This document shows positions 54,609-64,000 of a DNA stretch of 64,000 bases, one piece after another. Positions within the stretch are counted from its first letter, which is position 1, and each line of letters begins with the position of its first letter. The translations under genes and the position numbers were made by a program. Source of the DNA: Mactromeris polynyma. Taxonomy: Eukaryota; Mollusca; Bivalvia; Venerida; Mactridae. The stretch lies in contig JASFXZ010000038.1 of NCBI GenBank assembly GCA_032209605.1, positions 4,154,001-4,218,000 of the forward strand, read 5' to 3'. The notes beneath the pieces are model-generated. The model did no database searches and was not told where the DNA came from. It saw nothing but the letters and a program-made list of their open reading frames with translations.

Positions 54609-54821
54609 GTGTTTGCATATTTTGTAGAGAAAGCTTAGATATGTAAAGATATGCGATTGAACCCCTGAAAATCTTCAAATAGGGTAAAAAATCCAACCAA
54701 TCCCAGTAGCAATGACAAGGCAGTACACACGACATTAAAGCGTAAAACTCCAGTCATTATCTTATTAACATAACATCTTATTATTCTACATAATGTAAGT
54801 TAGAAACAGTATCATAAAGTC

Positions 54822-54905
54822 ATATCGAGGGCTCAACGCAACACTGTCATAACTCCTATGTATTTATATAAGAGTTACAACTGTTTTGCGTTGAGCCCTC
54901 GATAT
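54822..54905. mobile_element. Palindromic mini-element, copy 2
   Basis: The arms are ATATCGAGGGCTCAACGCAA and its complement TTGCGTTGAGCCCTCGATAT. The inner arms are slightly more decayed than in the copy at 19036. Confidence 0.88.
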
Positions 54906-55514
54906 GCCATAGTGAGATTTACAGTGTAATGATGAAATGTGGCATTTCAACACATTTCTTCAATGTATCGAAGATCTTCAGATTCTTCAAAACCATGCGA
55001 TGAAAGACAATCCAGGAAGTAAAGGCACATTGAGAACACCAGTACATCTATGAACATCTACACTCGTTGGCTGATAACTCTTTGTTCACTTCAGGGAGTT
55101 GCATCTTGTCATACTTCACTGAAAAATATTCAAGTACAAGTCATGAAATTTAGAATTCGAGATGAAACATTTTCTATTTCAAACGTACGTTCTCATATAC
55201 ACACAGACTTGACATTTACATAACCATTCAAGTTAATTTATTTAATCTAAACAATCTAAATATACATGACACATCAGGGATGTAGCTTAGCTGAAATTGA
55301 TGTGCAGGCCTAGTTTTAGGGGGGTTCGTCAATTTTGTAACTAGATCGTCAGAGATGCGTTTTGGTGTATATTTCGCTCTTGTAAATATGCTTACAATAA
55401 CATCAAAAACAAACATCGTATCTTATTGCTGTTTTGGCCATTTTATTTTTTCGATCGATTTTTCGAAAAAAAAAGCGTAGAACCTATAGGCGTATAGGAA
55501 TCTACGCCTCTGCA

Positions 55515-55758
55515 CATAATCTTATCGATATAACCAACTTCGGTTTCCAAACCCTTTGACCCTATGTATTAAAATGGACCCAACCTTTTGTGTCACATCC
55601 TACCATACCATGTTATTGACAAAGCCAACAATTCATTGTATCCGAGTCCTGCTACACACTATAGCACACATGTGTGGGACCAGCTAACATGACTTTTTAA
55701 AAAGGAATTTCACAAATAAACAAGTTCACAGCAACTTGGTTTGAAAACCTTTCACTTT
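55515..55758. repeat. Direct duplication, right copy
   Basis: This is the counterpart of 54371-54608, about 1.14 kb downstream, with a small internal insertion (CATGTGTGGGACCAGC). Confidence 0.8.
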
Positions 55759-56076
55759 TATACTATCAATATCATAATCAAATATTGAAGAAAACTATGC
55801 ACAAGACAAACACAACTAAATTTAACAAATAGAAAAAAAAGCCTTAATATATATTTTAAGGTGAAAGAAAATCAACAAATATGACACAAAATTTATGATT
55901 AATATTATATACATGCACATTGATTTTGAATACTGTACAAAATAAAATGAAACTAGTTTTACTGATGTGAACAAAAACGATGATCCTTCACCATCGAGGA
56001 ATTAAATACAATTTGAGGAACAGAAATGAAACTGCACACATGCCACTAATTACCTTTTTGTTTCTAAAAATAGATT

Positions 56077-56991
56077 CTAGAAATAGATGACATCACTGTC
56101 GGACTTTTGTGGTTTATGATTTATGTTTGGATTGCGGTTGGCAGGTTGACCCGATTTCGGTCGCTGTTGAGAAGACGTCTCATTATTTTGTGGTGGAGAC
56201 GAACGAGCTCCTTTATCCCCAGAATGACTAGAACTGCTGCTGCTTTTCCCTTTTTTGTCCCCTTTTTCTGCTAATTTAAGCACTCCAGACAGGCTGGCTA
56301 CCATTGAGGAAGGTTTTGGTCGGTTGCTTTGCCTGTTCCCCATAGGAACCTTTACACTAGATCCAACTTGATTAGTTCCCTGGTTTCCTATTTGACTTGT
56401 ACTAGCACTATGACCTAGATGTGAACCTAGATGTGAACCTAGATGTGAACCTAGATCACCATGGGAACCATGATCAAAAGCCAAAGCTGGTGTTGACTGG
56501 TTACCAGCATTTTGACTTGTATTTCCAGAACTGTTTTTAGGACCACTCTGCGTCACTTGCTGTGGAGAAACCGAAACGTTGCCTAGCAACTTAGAAGGCA
56601 ACTGCTGCACATTTTTTGATCCTATCTTTTGTTCATTAGTAGCACTTAACAAATGAACGGGCAAACTCTGTTTACTGCTGCCGAAAGAGAAACTCTGTAG
56701 CTTAGACATTGATTTGGGATCGGAACGAAAATTGCTCTCTTTCGAAGTGTTCGGCACATTTTTCACATTTTCTCCTGTACTTGAATTGAATGATTCCGCT
56801 GAGGCGGATCTCCTGTGACCTGGCACAAAGTCAGATTTTGATTCAGCACCATCAATACACTTTTCTGAAGACACAAAGTCAGACAACGAGGTGTCCTTGG
56901 GTAATTGTCCACTCTCACGTAACATGTCCATCTGACGTTGCAGTACTTCTCGTTTCTTAATAAATTCCTCTTTTTGCTGTTTCAAATCATT
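56077..56991 (-). CDS. Rho-GEF terminal exon H: coil end and disordered tail
   Basis: Acceptor TTAATTTTATTTTTTAG; stop TAG at 56077-56079. It starts NDLKQQKEEFIKKREVLQRQ (coil end), then 260 residues rich in Ser, Gln, Asn and Lys, including GHRRSASAESFNSS (a possible basophilic kinase or 14-3-3 site), GSHLGSHLGSHLG and a Lys/Ser block DKKGKSSSSSS. It ends KSDSDVIYF. Confidence 0.87.
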   Translation of the reverse strand, partial: NDLKQQKEEFIKKREVLQRQMDMLRESGQLPKDTSLSDFVSSEKCIDGAESKSDFVPGHRRSASAESFNSSTGENVKNVPNTSKESNFRSDPKSMSKLQSFSFGSSKQSLPVHLLSATNEQKIGSKNVQQLPSKLLGNVSVSPQQVTQSGPKNSSGNTSQNAGNQSTPALAFDHGSHGDLGSHLGSHLGSHLGHSASTSQIGNQGTNQVGSSVKVPMGNRQSNRPKPSSMVASLSGVLKLAEKGDKKGKSSSSSSHSGDKGARSSPPQNNETSSQQRPKSGQPANRNPNINHKPQKSDSDVIYF

Positions 56992-59900
56992 CTAAAAAAT
57001 AAAATTAAATTTTTTTCAAGCCATGAAAATCTGTCATAGAGTATTAAAAATAATAAATACATCATTTGGAATACAATAGATTCAAACTTACTTTCAAACT
57101 AATTTGGTAACAAAAAAGTCTATGACAAGATACAGAATCAAGCAAACATATTACATAAGGTGATCATATCTTTCAGGCGCGTAGCGTCCTGTACGCAGAG
57201 TACGCAGCTGCGTACACATTGTCTCGAAAAATCGAAAAAATAAAAAGTTCAAATCTGCATTAAAAAAACTTCGTTCAATTCAGGGATAAGAATGCGCCCA
57301 GAAGTCACTACAGACAATCTAGAAACAATTTTTTTTTTCGTGGGAGTACCCCCGGACCCCCAGCAAAAAGGATCTTGCGTACACATCACAAACCTCCTAG
57401 CTATGCCCCTGTCTTTATCACAGAGAGACAATTTTGCAGTGCACTGAATACCAGTACTGAGTCTGACATTTTATGAATATACCATTTTGCTAGGAGCTGA
57501 TATATAAACACAGAAATACATAAAAGCTATAGATCTGTAGTATATATATATAGTGTTAGCTGCTATTTTCACGTTACTTCAGGTTTCGCGATATTTTGGT
57601 ATTTTGACAAAAAAACAGGCAATGAAACAATTTGGAATAATATAAAAACTACAAAAAAGACATGATATTGTCAGTATTAATTAACTGTAACAGATTTGAA
57701 AGAAAAAACTGAAAATCGAAACAAGTTTTTCTTCCGTTACTTTAGTTTGTTAGTACCATGAAAATACAAGCAAACAGTAAACTGATAAAAAAATCATAAA
57801 ACTTTACTTATAAGTGAAACCTCTTCTGTACAACACGCTTAAGGAGATGCAAATTTTGACTCATGTTGAGAGGTTTTTGCTCTAGAGAGGTGAAACTAGT
57901 AGTAAATATTAACTACAGGATAATCAATAAAGCTGTTGAAAGGGAGGTTGTCCCTCATATTAACACCATATTAGAGAGGTACCAATGTATTTTGTTTTAT
58001 TTTACTATGGCAGAAAAAATTGAATTTGAGTGGCATTACAATTTCGGACATTTCATTTCATCATAAAACATGTTACCTCTTGTTTATCCAAGTTTTTCTT
58101 CATCTCATCAATCTGTTCAAACTCTTGTTCCATACCTCTCTTCTCTTTCGTTTTCTTCAATTCCCATTCTTCCTTTTCTTTCTGTATCACACCCTGATAA
58201 ACAAATAATTAGAACTTACAATTTTACAAAGCACAACCAACATTATGGATTCTATAAGCATTAAAAATAAGCAGGGTCTTTTGTATTGTACAGATTTTAT
58301 TCTTAGAGTGCTCAATCATTGTGTAAAGTTTCCTGGCAGAACTAGAGAACTTGACGAATCAAGAAACTGCAAACATAAACATGCTTATAGAACAATTGAA
58401 GCTGTCTTCAAGGTATCCAATTGTTCTTTTTTCCCTAGTTTGTTTGTTTCATCGGGTTTAACGCCGTTTCTCAACGATATTTCAGTTATATACGGCGGCC
58501 GGTTCACCTAACCAGTTTTTCCTGGACTGAATTCTTACCAGTACTAACTTACCCTTCCACAAGGAGCCGGCAACTTCTCCACATGTGGAGGAAAATCGAC
58601 ATTTTTGTCAAATTTTCATGGAAGGGTATGACCTGCCGCGTCCGGGAATCGAACCCAGATCGCCGGGTTTGAAGTCCAGCGCACTAACCACTGGACCACG
58701 GCCGCGGCTTCTTTTTTCCCTAGTCAAATAACAAACCCAGCACACACATAAGGAAACGCAAAACTGTTTACAAAACTAGCACTTGTTTTTCTGCCAACAA
58801 AAATGTATGTAAAAGGAGCAACTGACTGTTATATTCAATATTTTCCATACTCTCAATTTGTATCTACGGTAAATGGTAGAGGGGTGAATGTCAAACGATT
58901 GCATTATTTAAACACAGAGAGACTAGTTTCGTTAAGCCTTTGACAAACAAATGCTATAAATGAAATCTTTCAGAATGATTTCATGATGACAGAAGAGTTA
59001 AACAGAGGGCTAGAATCACATGTTTTTTTCCAAATACAATCGGACCTCGTTTATTCGACAACCTTCTATCTGAAAAAACTATTATCCGAAATAAATATCA
59101 GGTTCCGATGTATCTTCTTAGGCAGGTCGACACTGAAATGAGCTCTTCGAAACCATGTATTATTCCGACCTAAAATTTCAGAGCCAATGAATTCGAACAA
59201 ACGAGTTCCGACCGTAATCTATCTCTGATAATAATTAAAACGAACCTGTAAATTTCTGAGTTCTTCTAATTGGTTATGTCTATAACCACTTTTGTGCTTA
59301 TTATCATGAACATCAGCAGATAACTTATTAATTCTTTCATTAGCTTCAGCTAACTGTGCCCTTAATGTCTCCACAGCTGTTCCTTGACTGGCCGTCAAAT
59401 GCTGAAACAAAAATCAAACACATGGTAAATAATCTATTGTATATTAAGCTATTTTTGTGTATTTGGGTTTTGAGTCACATTAACAGCAAGGGTCATGAAG
59501 TTACTTCTCCGGTTAGTAGGGTGGAGGAAGATCGAGGGCAGGTACTTTGGGTAGAACCACCAACCTTCAGTTATTCAGCTGGATAGCATCCTTTCAAACA
59601 TGTTCATCAACCTAGCCTGGATTTCAACTCCCATTATAAGCCCAAATTGACTACCATATTTGGTGAATTAACTTTTTTTTATCATATACCCTTGATTAAG
59701 ATATGAAAGCAAGTATTCAGGTAACAGTATACAATGTATAGAATATATAAAGGGGTGAATGTAAAACTAGACTATCTGCTTATAAATAACAAACCAGATG
59801 GACTAGTTTCACTTTCATCACTCGATATTCTCTTCAGCAACAGTAGTTCAAGAGCAAAATCTAATTCAATGTAAGCAATGTTGGGTGACCTTGAGATATA

Positions 59901-62900
59901 GCCTATTTCAAATCGGGCACATATAAATTCTTCTTAACAATAAAGAATTTTCGCTTAAATTTCCGAAGAATCCATGGTTAAGTTTATACCTGTTACATTC
60001 TATTTCAGAATTATTTTACAGATAACAACACACCATACAATCCAATAAGTTGGTATGCTCATAAGACATATGCACACAAAAGACAGATATTTACAACCAA
60101 ATCTACTAATTTCACCAGACAATCAAAATTACTGAGTAGTAAAACCATCCCCAGACACTTCACATGTGAAGGCAATATTTTACAGTAAAACCTCAATAAT
60201 AAGACCACCTTTGGGACCCTTGAAAAATGGTATTCCTATTGAGGTGGTCTTAATATTGAGGTTGAATAAAGAGTACAACAGTGTAAATGGACTTGAAAAT
60301 TGCATTCTTGATTTTGTGATGGTCTTTAAGTGAGGTTTTACTGTTATTAGAAATTCGAAACAAAACTGTAATTCACTGCAATAATACATGTATTACTTAC
60401 AACAATGTTGTTAAGCGTAGCAACAAGATGAGCAATGTTTGACTGATCCTGAGTGAGTTTAGACATCTGTGTTACAGTCATAGATGATGTACTGCTTTGT
60501 ATGGATCCTCTACCACTCTCACCTTCACTGTCATAGTTCTACAAACAAGCAAAATCACAACGAATAATAAATGGTTGCCATGGTAACAAAAATAATATTT
60601 TGAAAAGAAAACTGATGAAAACTTGTGAAGAGGGTTTGTATCGTTCATTGATTCCATTCATATAAAAATCTGGCTTTGGGCCAAAAACACCCCTTACAGT
60701 ACCTTGTCCTTCAACAAGATGGCTGATTTTTACACAAAAACACCCCTTACAGTACCTTGTCCTTCAACAAGATGGCTGATTTTTACACAAAAACACCCCT
60801 TACAGTACCTTGTCCTTCAACAAGATGGCTGATTTTTACACAAAAACAATGTACGGCATTTCTACAAAAACTGCCTATTTGACCTTTGATCGCGCCATAT
60901 GACCTTGGCCCAACATGATCAAGATCTATGAACATCCTATTCTTGTAAAAGTTATTTGAAAATCCTTCCAGACAGTAAAGACAATGGCTTACAAGGTAAT
61001 AATTATAAAATGATCAGATTTATTTTTCACAAATATTTGGCGCAGCCATACTAACATGGTTTTGCTACTTGCGTATCAATGTTGGGTAAACCAATCAAAT
61101 CTTATGTTAACCACCAAGGCAATTTCTCTTCAACTGAAAAACTTATGTAACCTTGACACGGATTGGTTAACTTTTGGTAAGGGGTACGTTACCGTACAGA
61201 AATCCACTGAATTTCAGTGAATTTACCAAAATCCATTTTGGATCTGGAGTGAACATCAATCGTAACATCTCCGCATTTTTTTATGTTGCACAAAAATCTT
61301 AACCTTCAATTTAAGCAGACTATCTTTTTTCAAGATATTTCTTGTCTTTATTATGATATACATTTGTAGTATAATCATTTTTATTCTATTTTCCATAAAG
61401 CAAAACAATACGTTACCTGTTGAACCCCCGTTCCCGTGGAGATATCGGAATACTGTGATGTATCTAAATCACTGGCTTCTGGATCCCGGTTCTGGTTCCC
61501 ATCAGACATATCAGTTGCATCACTTCCCTTCAGTTTAACTACAAATAAGTAACAAAAGATAATATTCATTCAATTAAATGTTGCCTCAATTAATTAGCAT
61601 TCTGTTGACGAAAGATGAAATCAAGGTCATATTTTTTCAGACAATATACAGTAAAACCTCAGTAATAAGACCACCATTGTGGCCCTTGAAAGCTGGTCTT
61701 CCTATTGAGAAAGTCCTAATATTAAGGTTGAATAAAGAGCAAATCAGTGATAATGGACTTGAAAATTGTGTTCTTAGTGTTGAGGTGGTTCTATTATTGA
61801 GGTGGTCTTCGTGTGAGGTTTTAATGTAATAGTTATGGTGCCTTGGCAACCAATACAGTTAACTTTGTTGAAGATTGAAGAAATAACGGTACCGTTGCCT
61901 AGGCAACTTATTAAATAAAGGTTACATTGTCGTGGCAAGTGATGAAATAGTGTTTATAATGCCTTGGCAAATAATTAAATTCATGTTACACTCTTTCAGT
62001 AATTTATGAACTAAAGGTTACACCAAGACCACTGATGAAATGGAAGTGAAAATGTAATTACAAACATGACTGCATCTTCACAAGAAATGCTAAAATTGAT
62101 ATTTATTGTTTTATTTAGTAAACACAAAAAATCACCACTTAGATTCCAACATTTTTCTTCGAGTAGGGGCCAATTTCATAGGTAGGTAGGAATATGCCGA
62201 ACAAACAATTCTTTAACAAGGGCCTCAATACTACAAATTTTATAAAAAAACAAACCTCTATTAATATCATGGTTGTCAAAACCAGCAAATGTTTCTGCTC
62301 GTTTTGGAATCGGTACAGCAGTAAAAGTGTTACTGGAGTGCTCACCAACGCTGCTTACACTACGACTTAGGTTTGTACCATTTCCCTGAAGCATGTTGGT
62401 CAACTGGGATGCTGCCATGGATACTGAAACAGGGAGTAATCATACTGACCATTTTATTGTCATTAACTTCTACTACTTCATTTAAACAAACTTAAATATA
62501 AGCTTTCAGTAGGATGAAAAATAAAGGAATGAAGTTACTTGCTGTTGGTTGTTTAATGTTAATAGCACAAATTTAACAGTAATTCACTGATATAAGACAT
62601 CTGGACCTGTGGTTATAGACCAGTCTCAGAATACAGCTTTGCCATTGGTCAATTCTTATACGGTTTCTGAGCCAGCCAATCAAATGCTTCAGTTTTGAGA
62701 CTGCTCTTCAAACTCCTTTGTATAACGTCTGACACAGTATAGCACAACCACTGATTTCCAGCTGTAATAACTTGATATTCTACACGCAATGGATGAATTA
62801 ACCACATGAACCAAAGGCAAACACTGAATGACAATATGCACTATCATTGCCGTAAAATTATACAGTGAATTTAAACTTGGTTCTAGTTTCAACCTAAAGC

Positions 62901-63568
62901 TCTCTATAGAGACAGTAAAGCAAGACATGCAGGAACAGTGACAGGGAGAACTACAATCAATCATATCATGAAAACTGAGACTAAAAATCAGCAACAACAA
63001 AATTGGCTATGCTAAAATTTATATTTATTATGTGAATATTTAGTTAACAGCTTAAAAGAAATCCAAATTGAAGTGATAAGTCAAACACGTACCTTCTTGT
63101 ATGGCTGCTTGTAAAACTACAGCATTTTCTGTAGGAGATGTCGCCTCTTCAAAGTCACGTGAACTGGGTCTCGACTGTAACAAAATGAAAAGAAGTTAAC
63201 TTCAAACTGTGGAGGTATGTACATGAATACAGGACGGACGCACGCACTTACTAATGCACGGACAGACAGTCAGATGAAGCGGCAGCAATATACTCCTCCT
63301 TCCAGGAGCTTTAAACACTTTTTGCAGGTGTTACAACATTTTGTAACGTCTCCTATCAGTAAAGTAGTATATCAATCAGTCCAACATACTACATGGAAGG
63401 GTTCAATGTTTAGAAATTAAGGTATAAATTCGTCATCATCATTATCATTGTTACTACTTACATGTGGTTGATCATCTGACTCATTGTAGATGGCATGTAA
63501 CTCTACCAACAGTTTGTTCTTTGCCTCGCAACAGTCTCGTATCATCTTATCTTTCTCATGAAGTTGTT
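56077..63568 (-). CDS. Rho guanine nucleotide exchange factor, Lbc type (AKAP13/ARHGEF28-like), C-terminal exons
   Basis: Eight exons join in phase for about 600 residues to a stop at 56077. Lbc-type Rho GEFs activate RhoA by nucleotide exchange through a DH-PH pair; that catalytic part is not in the window and should lie right of 64000. Visible here, in order: a helical segment (LHEKDKMIRDCCEAKNKLL), VSMAASQLTNMLQG, PIPKRAETFAGFDNHDIN (matching the RAETFGGFD motif after the PH domain in AKAP13-type GEFs), an acidic linker, SNIAHLVATLNNIV, a long coiled coil over exons at 59401-56900, and a Ser/Gln/Asn-rich disordered tail with a GSHLGSHLGSHLG repeat, ending SDSDVIYF. The coiled coil in this family mediates self-association or cytoskeletal binding. 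The placement rests on the AETF-GFD motif and layout; which vertebrate paralogue is closest is open. Confidence 0.72.
58077..58193 (-). CDS. Rho-GEF exon G: coiled coil
   Basis: Acceptor TTGTTTATCAG, donor GAG|GTAACA. It encodes GVIQKEKEEWELKKTKEKRG and MEQEFEQIDEMKKNLDKQE, strongly charged heptads. Confidence 0.84.
58440..58708 (-). mobile_element. tRNA-Thr-like SINE, type A, copy 3
   Basis: It is in the same orientation as copy 1. The direct repeats TTCTTTTTTCCCTAGT flank it (58424-58439 and 58709-58724). The tail TTTGTTTG abuts the left repeat. It lies in a Rho-GEF intron and is nearly identical to the other two copies, so it is young. Confidence 0.93.
59038..59221. mobile_element. Inverted-repeat element with CGGACCTCGTTTATTCGA ends
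   Basis: The left end is ACAATCGGACCTCGTTTATT and the right end is GAACAAACGAGTTCCGACCG, imperfect inverted repeats of about 20 bases. It lies just outside Rho-GEF exon F (59246). Pogo-like by terminus style (inference). Confidence 0.6.
59246..59401 (-). CDS. Rho-GEF exon F: coiled coil
   Basis: Acceptor TTTTTGTTTCAG, donor CAG|GTTCGT. It encodes HLTASQGTAVETLRAQLAEA and NERINKLSADVHDNKHKSGY, ending QLEELRNLQ. Confidence 0.83.
60183..60343. mobile_element. CAGTAAAACCTC-ended MITE, copy 6
   Basis: It starts CAGTAAAACCTCAATAATAA and ends AAGTGAGGTTTTACTG, flanked on the left by TA. It lies in a Rho-GEF intron about 60 bases from exon E. Confidence 0.9.
60401..60538 (-). CDS. Rho-GEF exon E: helix before the coiled coil
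   Basis: Acceptor GATTTTGCTTGTTTGTAG, donor GTT|GTAAGT. It encodes NYDSEGESGRGSIQSSTSSM and LTQDQSNIAHLVATLNNIV, in the position of the Q-VVHL-ELL-L-V helix of AKAP13-like proteins. Confidence 0.82.
60682..60850. repeat. 53-bp tandem repeat, about 3 copies
   Basis: CACCCCTTACAGTACCTTGT recurs at 60688, 60741 and 60794, each 53 bases apart and almost identical. Each unit contains CAACAAGATGGCTGATTTTT. Confidence 0.95.
61030..61345 (-). mobile_element. Uninterrupted copy of the repeat seen at 2655-3225
   Basis: The complement of this stretch matches both outer parts of 2655-3225, including CACTGAATTTCAGTGAATTT and AAACCAATCAAATCTTA. No MITE is inserted here. Confidence 0.75.
61417..61538 (-). 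CDS. Rho-GEF exon D: acidic linker
   Basis: Acceptor TTACTTATTTGTAG, donor CAG|GTAACG. It encodes VKLKGSDATDMSDGNQNRDP and SDLDTSQYSDISTGTGVQQ. Confidence 0.8.
61649..61827. mobile_element. CAGTAAAACCTC-ended MITE, copy 7
   Basis: It starts CAGTAAAACCTCAGTAATAA and ends GTGAGGTTTTAATG. The interior has AATAAAGAGCAAATCAGTGA and TGGACTTGAAAATTGTGTTC. It lies in a Rho-GEF intron. Confidence 0.88.
62256..62423 (-). CDS. Rho-GEF exon C: AETFAGFD motif
   Basis: Acceptor TCCCTGTTTCAG, donor AGAG|GTTTGT. It encodes VSMAASQLTNMLQGNGTNLS and VPIPKRAETFAGFDNHDINR. The AETF-GFD-H motif is the main family evidence. Confidence 0.83.
63093..63174 (-). CDS. Rho-GEF exon B
   Basis: Acceptor ATTTTGTTACAG, donor GAAG|GTACGT. 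It encodes SRPSSRDFEEATSPTENAVV then LQAAIQE. Confidence 0.8.
63462..63568 (-). CDS. Rho-GEF exon A: helical segment
   Basis: Acceptor TTTTTTCTCTAG, donor CAT|GTAAGT. It encodes QLHEKDKMIRDCCEAKNKLL then VELHAIYNESDDQPH. Heptad-like spacing suggests a coiled coil. Confidence 0.78.
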
Positions 63569-63757
63569 CTAGAGAAAAAAATGAAATAAAAAATGTAAAA
63601 CAATTGAAACATCAGTCGTATATCATAATATCAATTACATCAAAAACAGCGATGTACCAGCATTGCTCCAAGGTAATGGCCAAACAAGTATTTGCAAAAT
63701 AAGCTAGATTTATTGTGCATCATTTACTGGAATTCAAGTGAAAATCATTTTGTTATA

Positions 63758-63842
63758 CAGTGAAAACTGTCATATCCGACATCAGGTGGTTCCGGGTAAA
63801 AATGTCGGATATAGCAGGTTGTCGGATAAACAGGTTTTCAGT
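63758..63842. mobile_element. Short pogo/Tigger-like inverted-repeat element
   Basis: It starts CAGTGAAAACTGTCATATCC and ends GTCGGATAAACAGGTTTTCA, with TA at both flanks. It is only about 85 bases, so it is nearly all terminal repeat plus a short loop. Confidence 0.65.
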
Positions 63843-64000
63843 AGTTTTGGCAAGAGGAAGTTGAAATGAATGTTTATTGAATACCAAAGCAAATACTAGT
63901 CAATGTGATACCTCACAGAGGTAAAACTTTATTCAGTAAAGTTATGAAATGGTTATTAACATAATTAATAATAAAACAGTTTAACATTTTATATAGTGTA

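Larger units (their letters stand above)
50930..56076 (-). other. Probable long 3'UTR of the Rho-GEF gene
   Basis: Five kilobases directly after the stop hold no convincing exon on either strand and are uniformly AT-rich. A - strand AATAAA occurs at about 50936-50941, just short of the LINE remnant. A palindromic mini-element and a 240-bp direct duplication lie inside. The UTR assignment is inference; transcript data are needed. Confidence 0.35.

Overview
The window is eukaryotic nuclear DNA, AT-rich, with multi-exon genes, canonical GT-AG introns and dense young and old repeats. The tRNA-headed SINEs, many small inverted-repeat transposons, long minisatellites and a KIAA0825-type gene suggest a marine invertebrate, most likely a bivalve mollusc. 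The species cannot be fixed from the sequence.

Three protein-coding loci are visible. (1) On the + strand, 1960-8124 holds the last four coding exons of an SLC22-type organic ion/solute carrier; its earlier exons lie left of the window. (2) On the - strand, 47787-14494 holds a probably complete gene with 23 coding exons traced (about 1,330 residues). I recognise it as a relative of vertebrate KIAA0825, a protein of unknown biochemical function. Reading phase is continuous through every junction except one (29128 to 26582), where a small exon is probably missed. (3) On the - strand, 63568-56077 holds the last eight coding exons of a Lbc-type Rho guanine nucleotide exchange factor (AKAP13/ARHGEF28-like): the post-PH AETF-GFD motif, a coiled coil and a long disordered tail. 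The catalytic DH-PH exons lie beyond 64000. Loci 1 and 2 converge tail to tail across a gene-free, repeat-rich stretch (8.1-14.5 kb). Loci 3 and 2 are in tandem on the - strand, separated by 50.9-47.8 kb plus an apparently long 3'UTR (50.9-56.1 kb).

The rest is repeats. At least fourteen tandem arrays together fill roughly a fifth of the window by my boundaries. The largest is a 40-bp satellite of about 5.7 kb (20074-25820) inside one KIAA0825 intron, with nested higher-order duplications. Two ATT/ATC arrays of about 0.9 kb each begin at an AATAAAGT-type retroelement tail and run to within about 10 bases of a splice site. Mobile elements include three copies of a tRNA-Thr-like SINE (two with clear target duplications), a second and third SINE type, seven copies of a CAGTAAAACCTC-ended MITE, several other inverted-repeat elements, a mariner transposase remnant and a LINE 3' remnant.

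I see no CRISPR, phage, operon or other prokaryotic system, and no clear candidate for a new multi-gene system. The most interesting points are the repeat biology (arrays seeded by transposon ends, SINEs sharing a central domain), the splice-site-abutting arrays, and a well-preserved invertebrate relative of a gene of unknown function.
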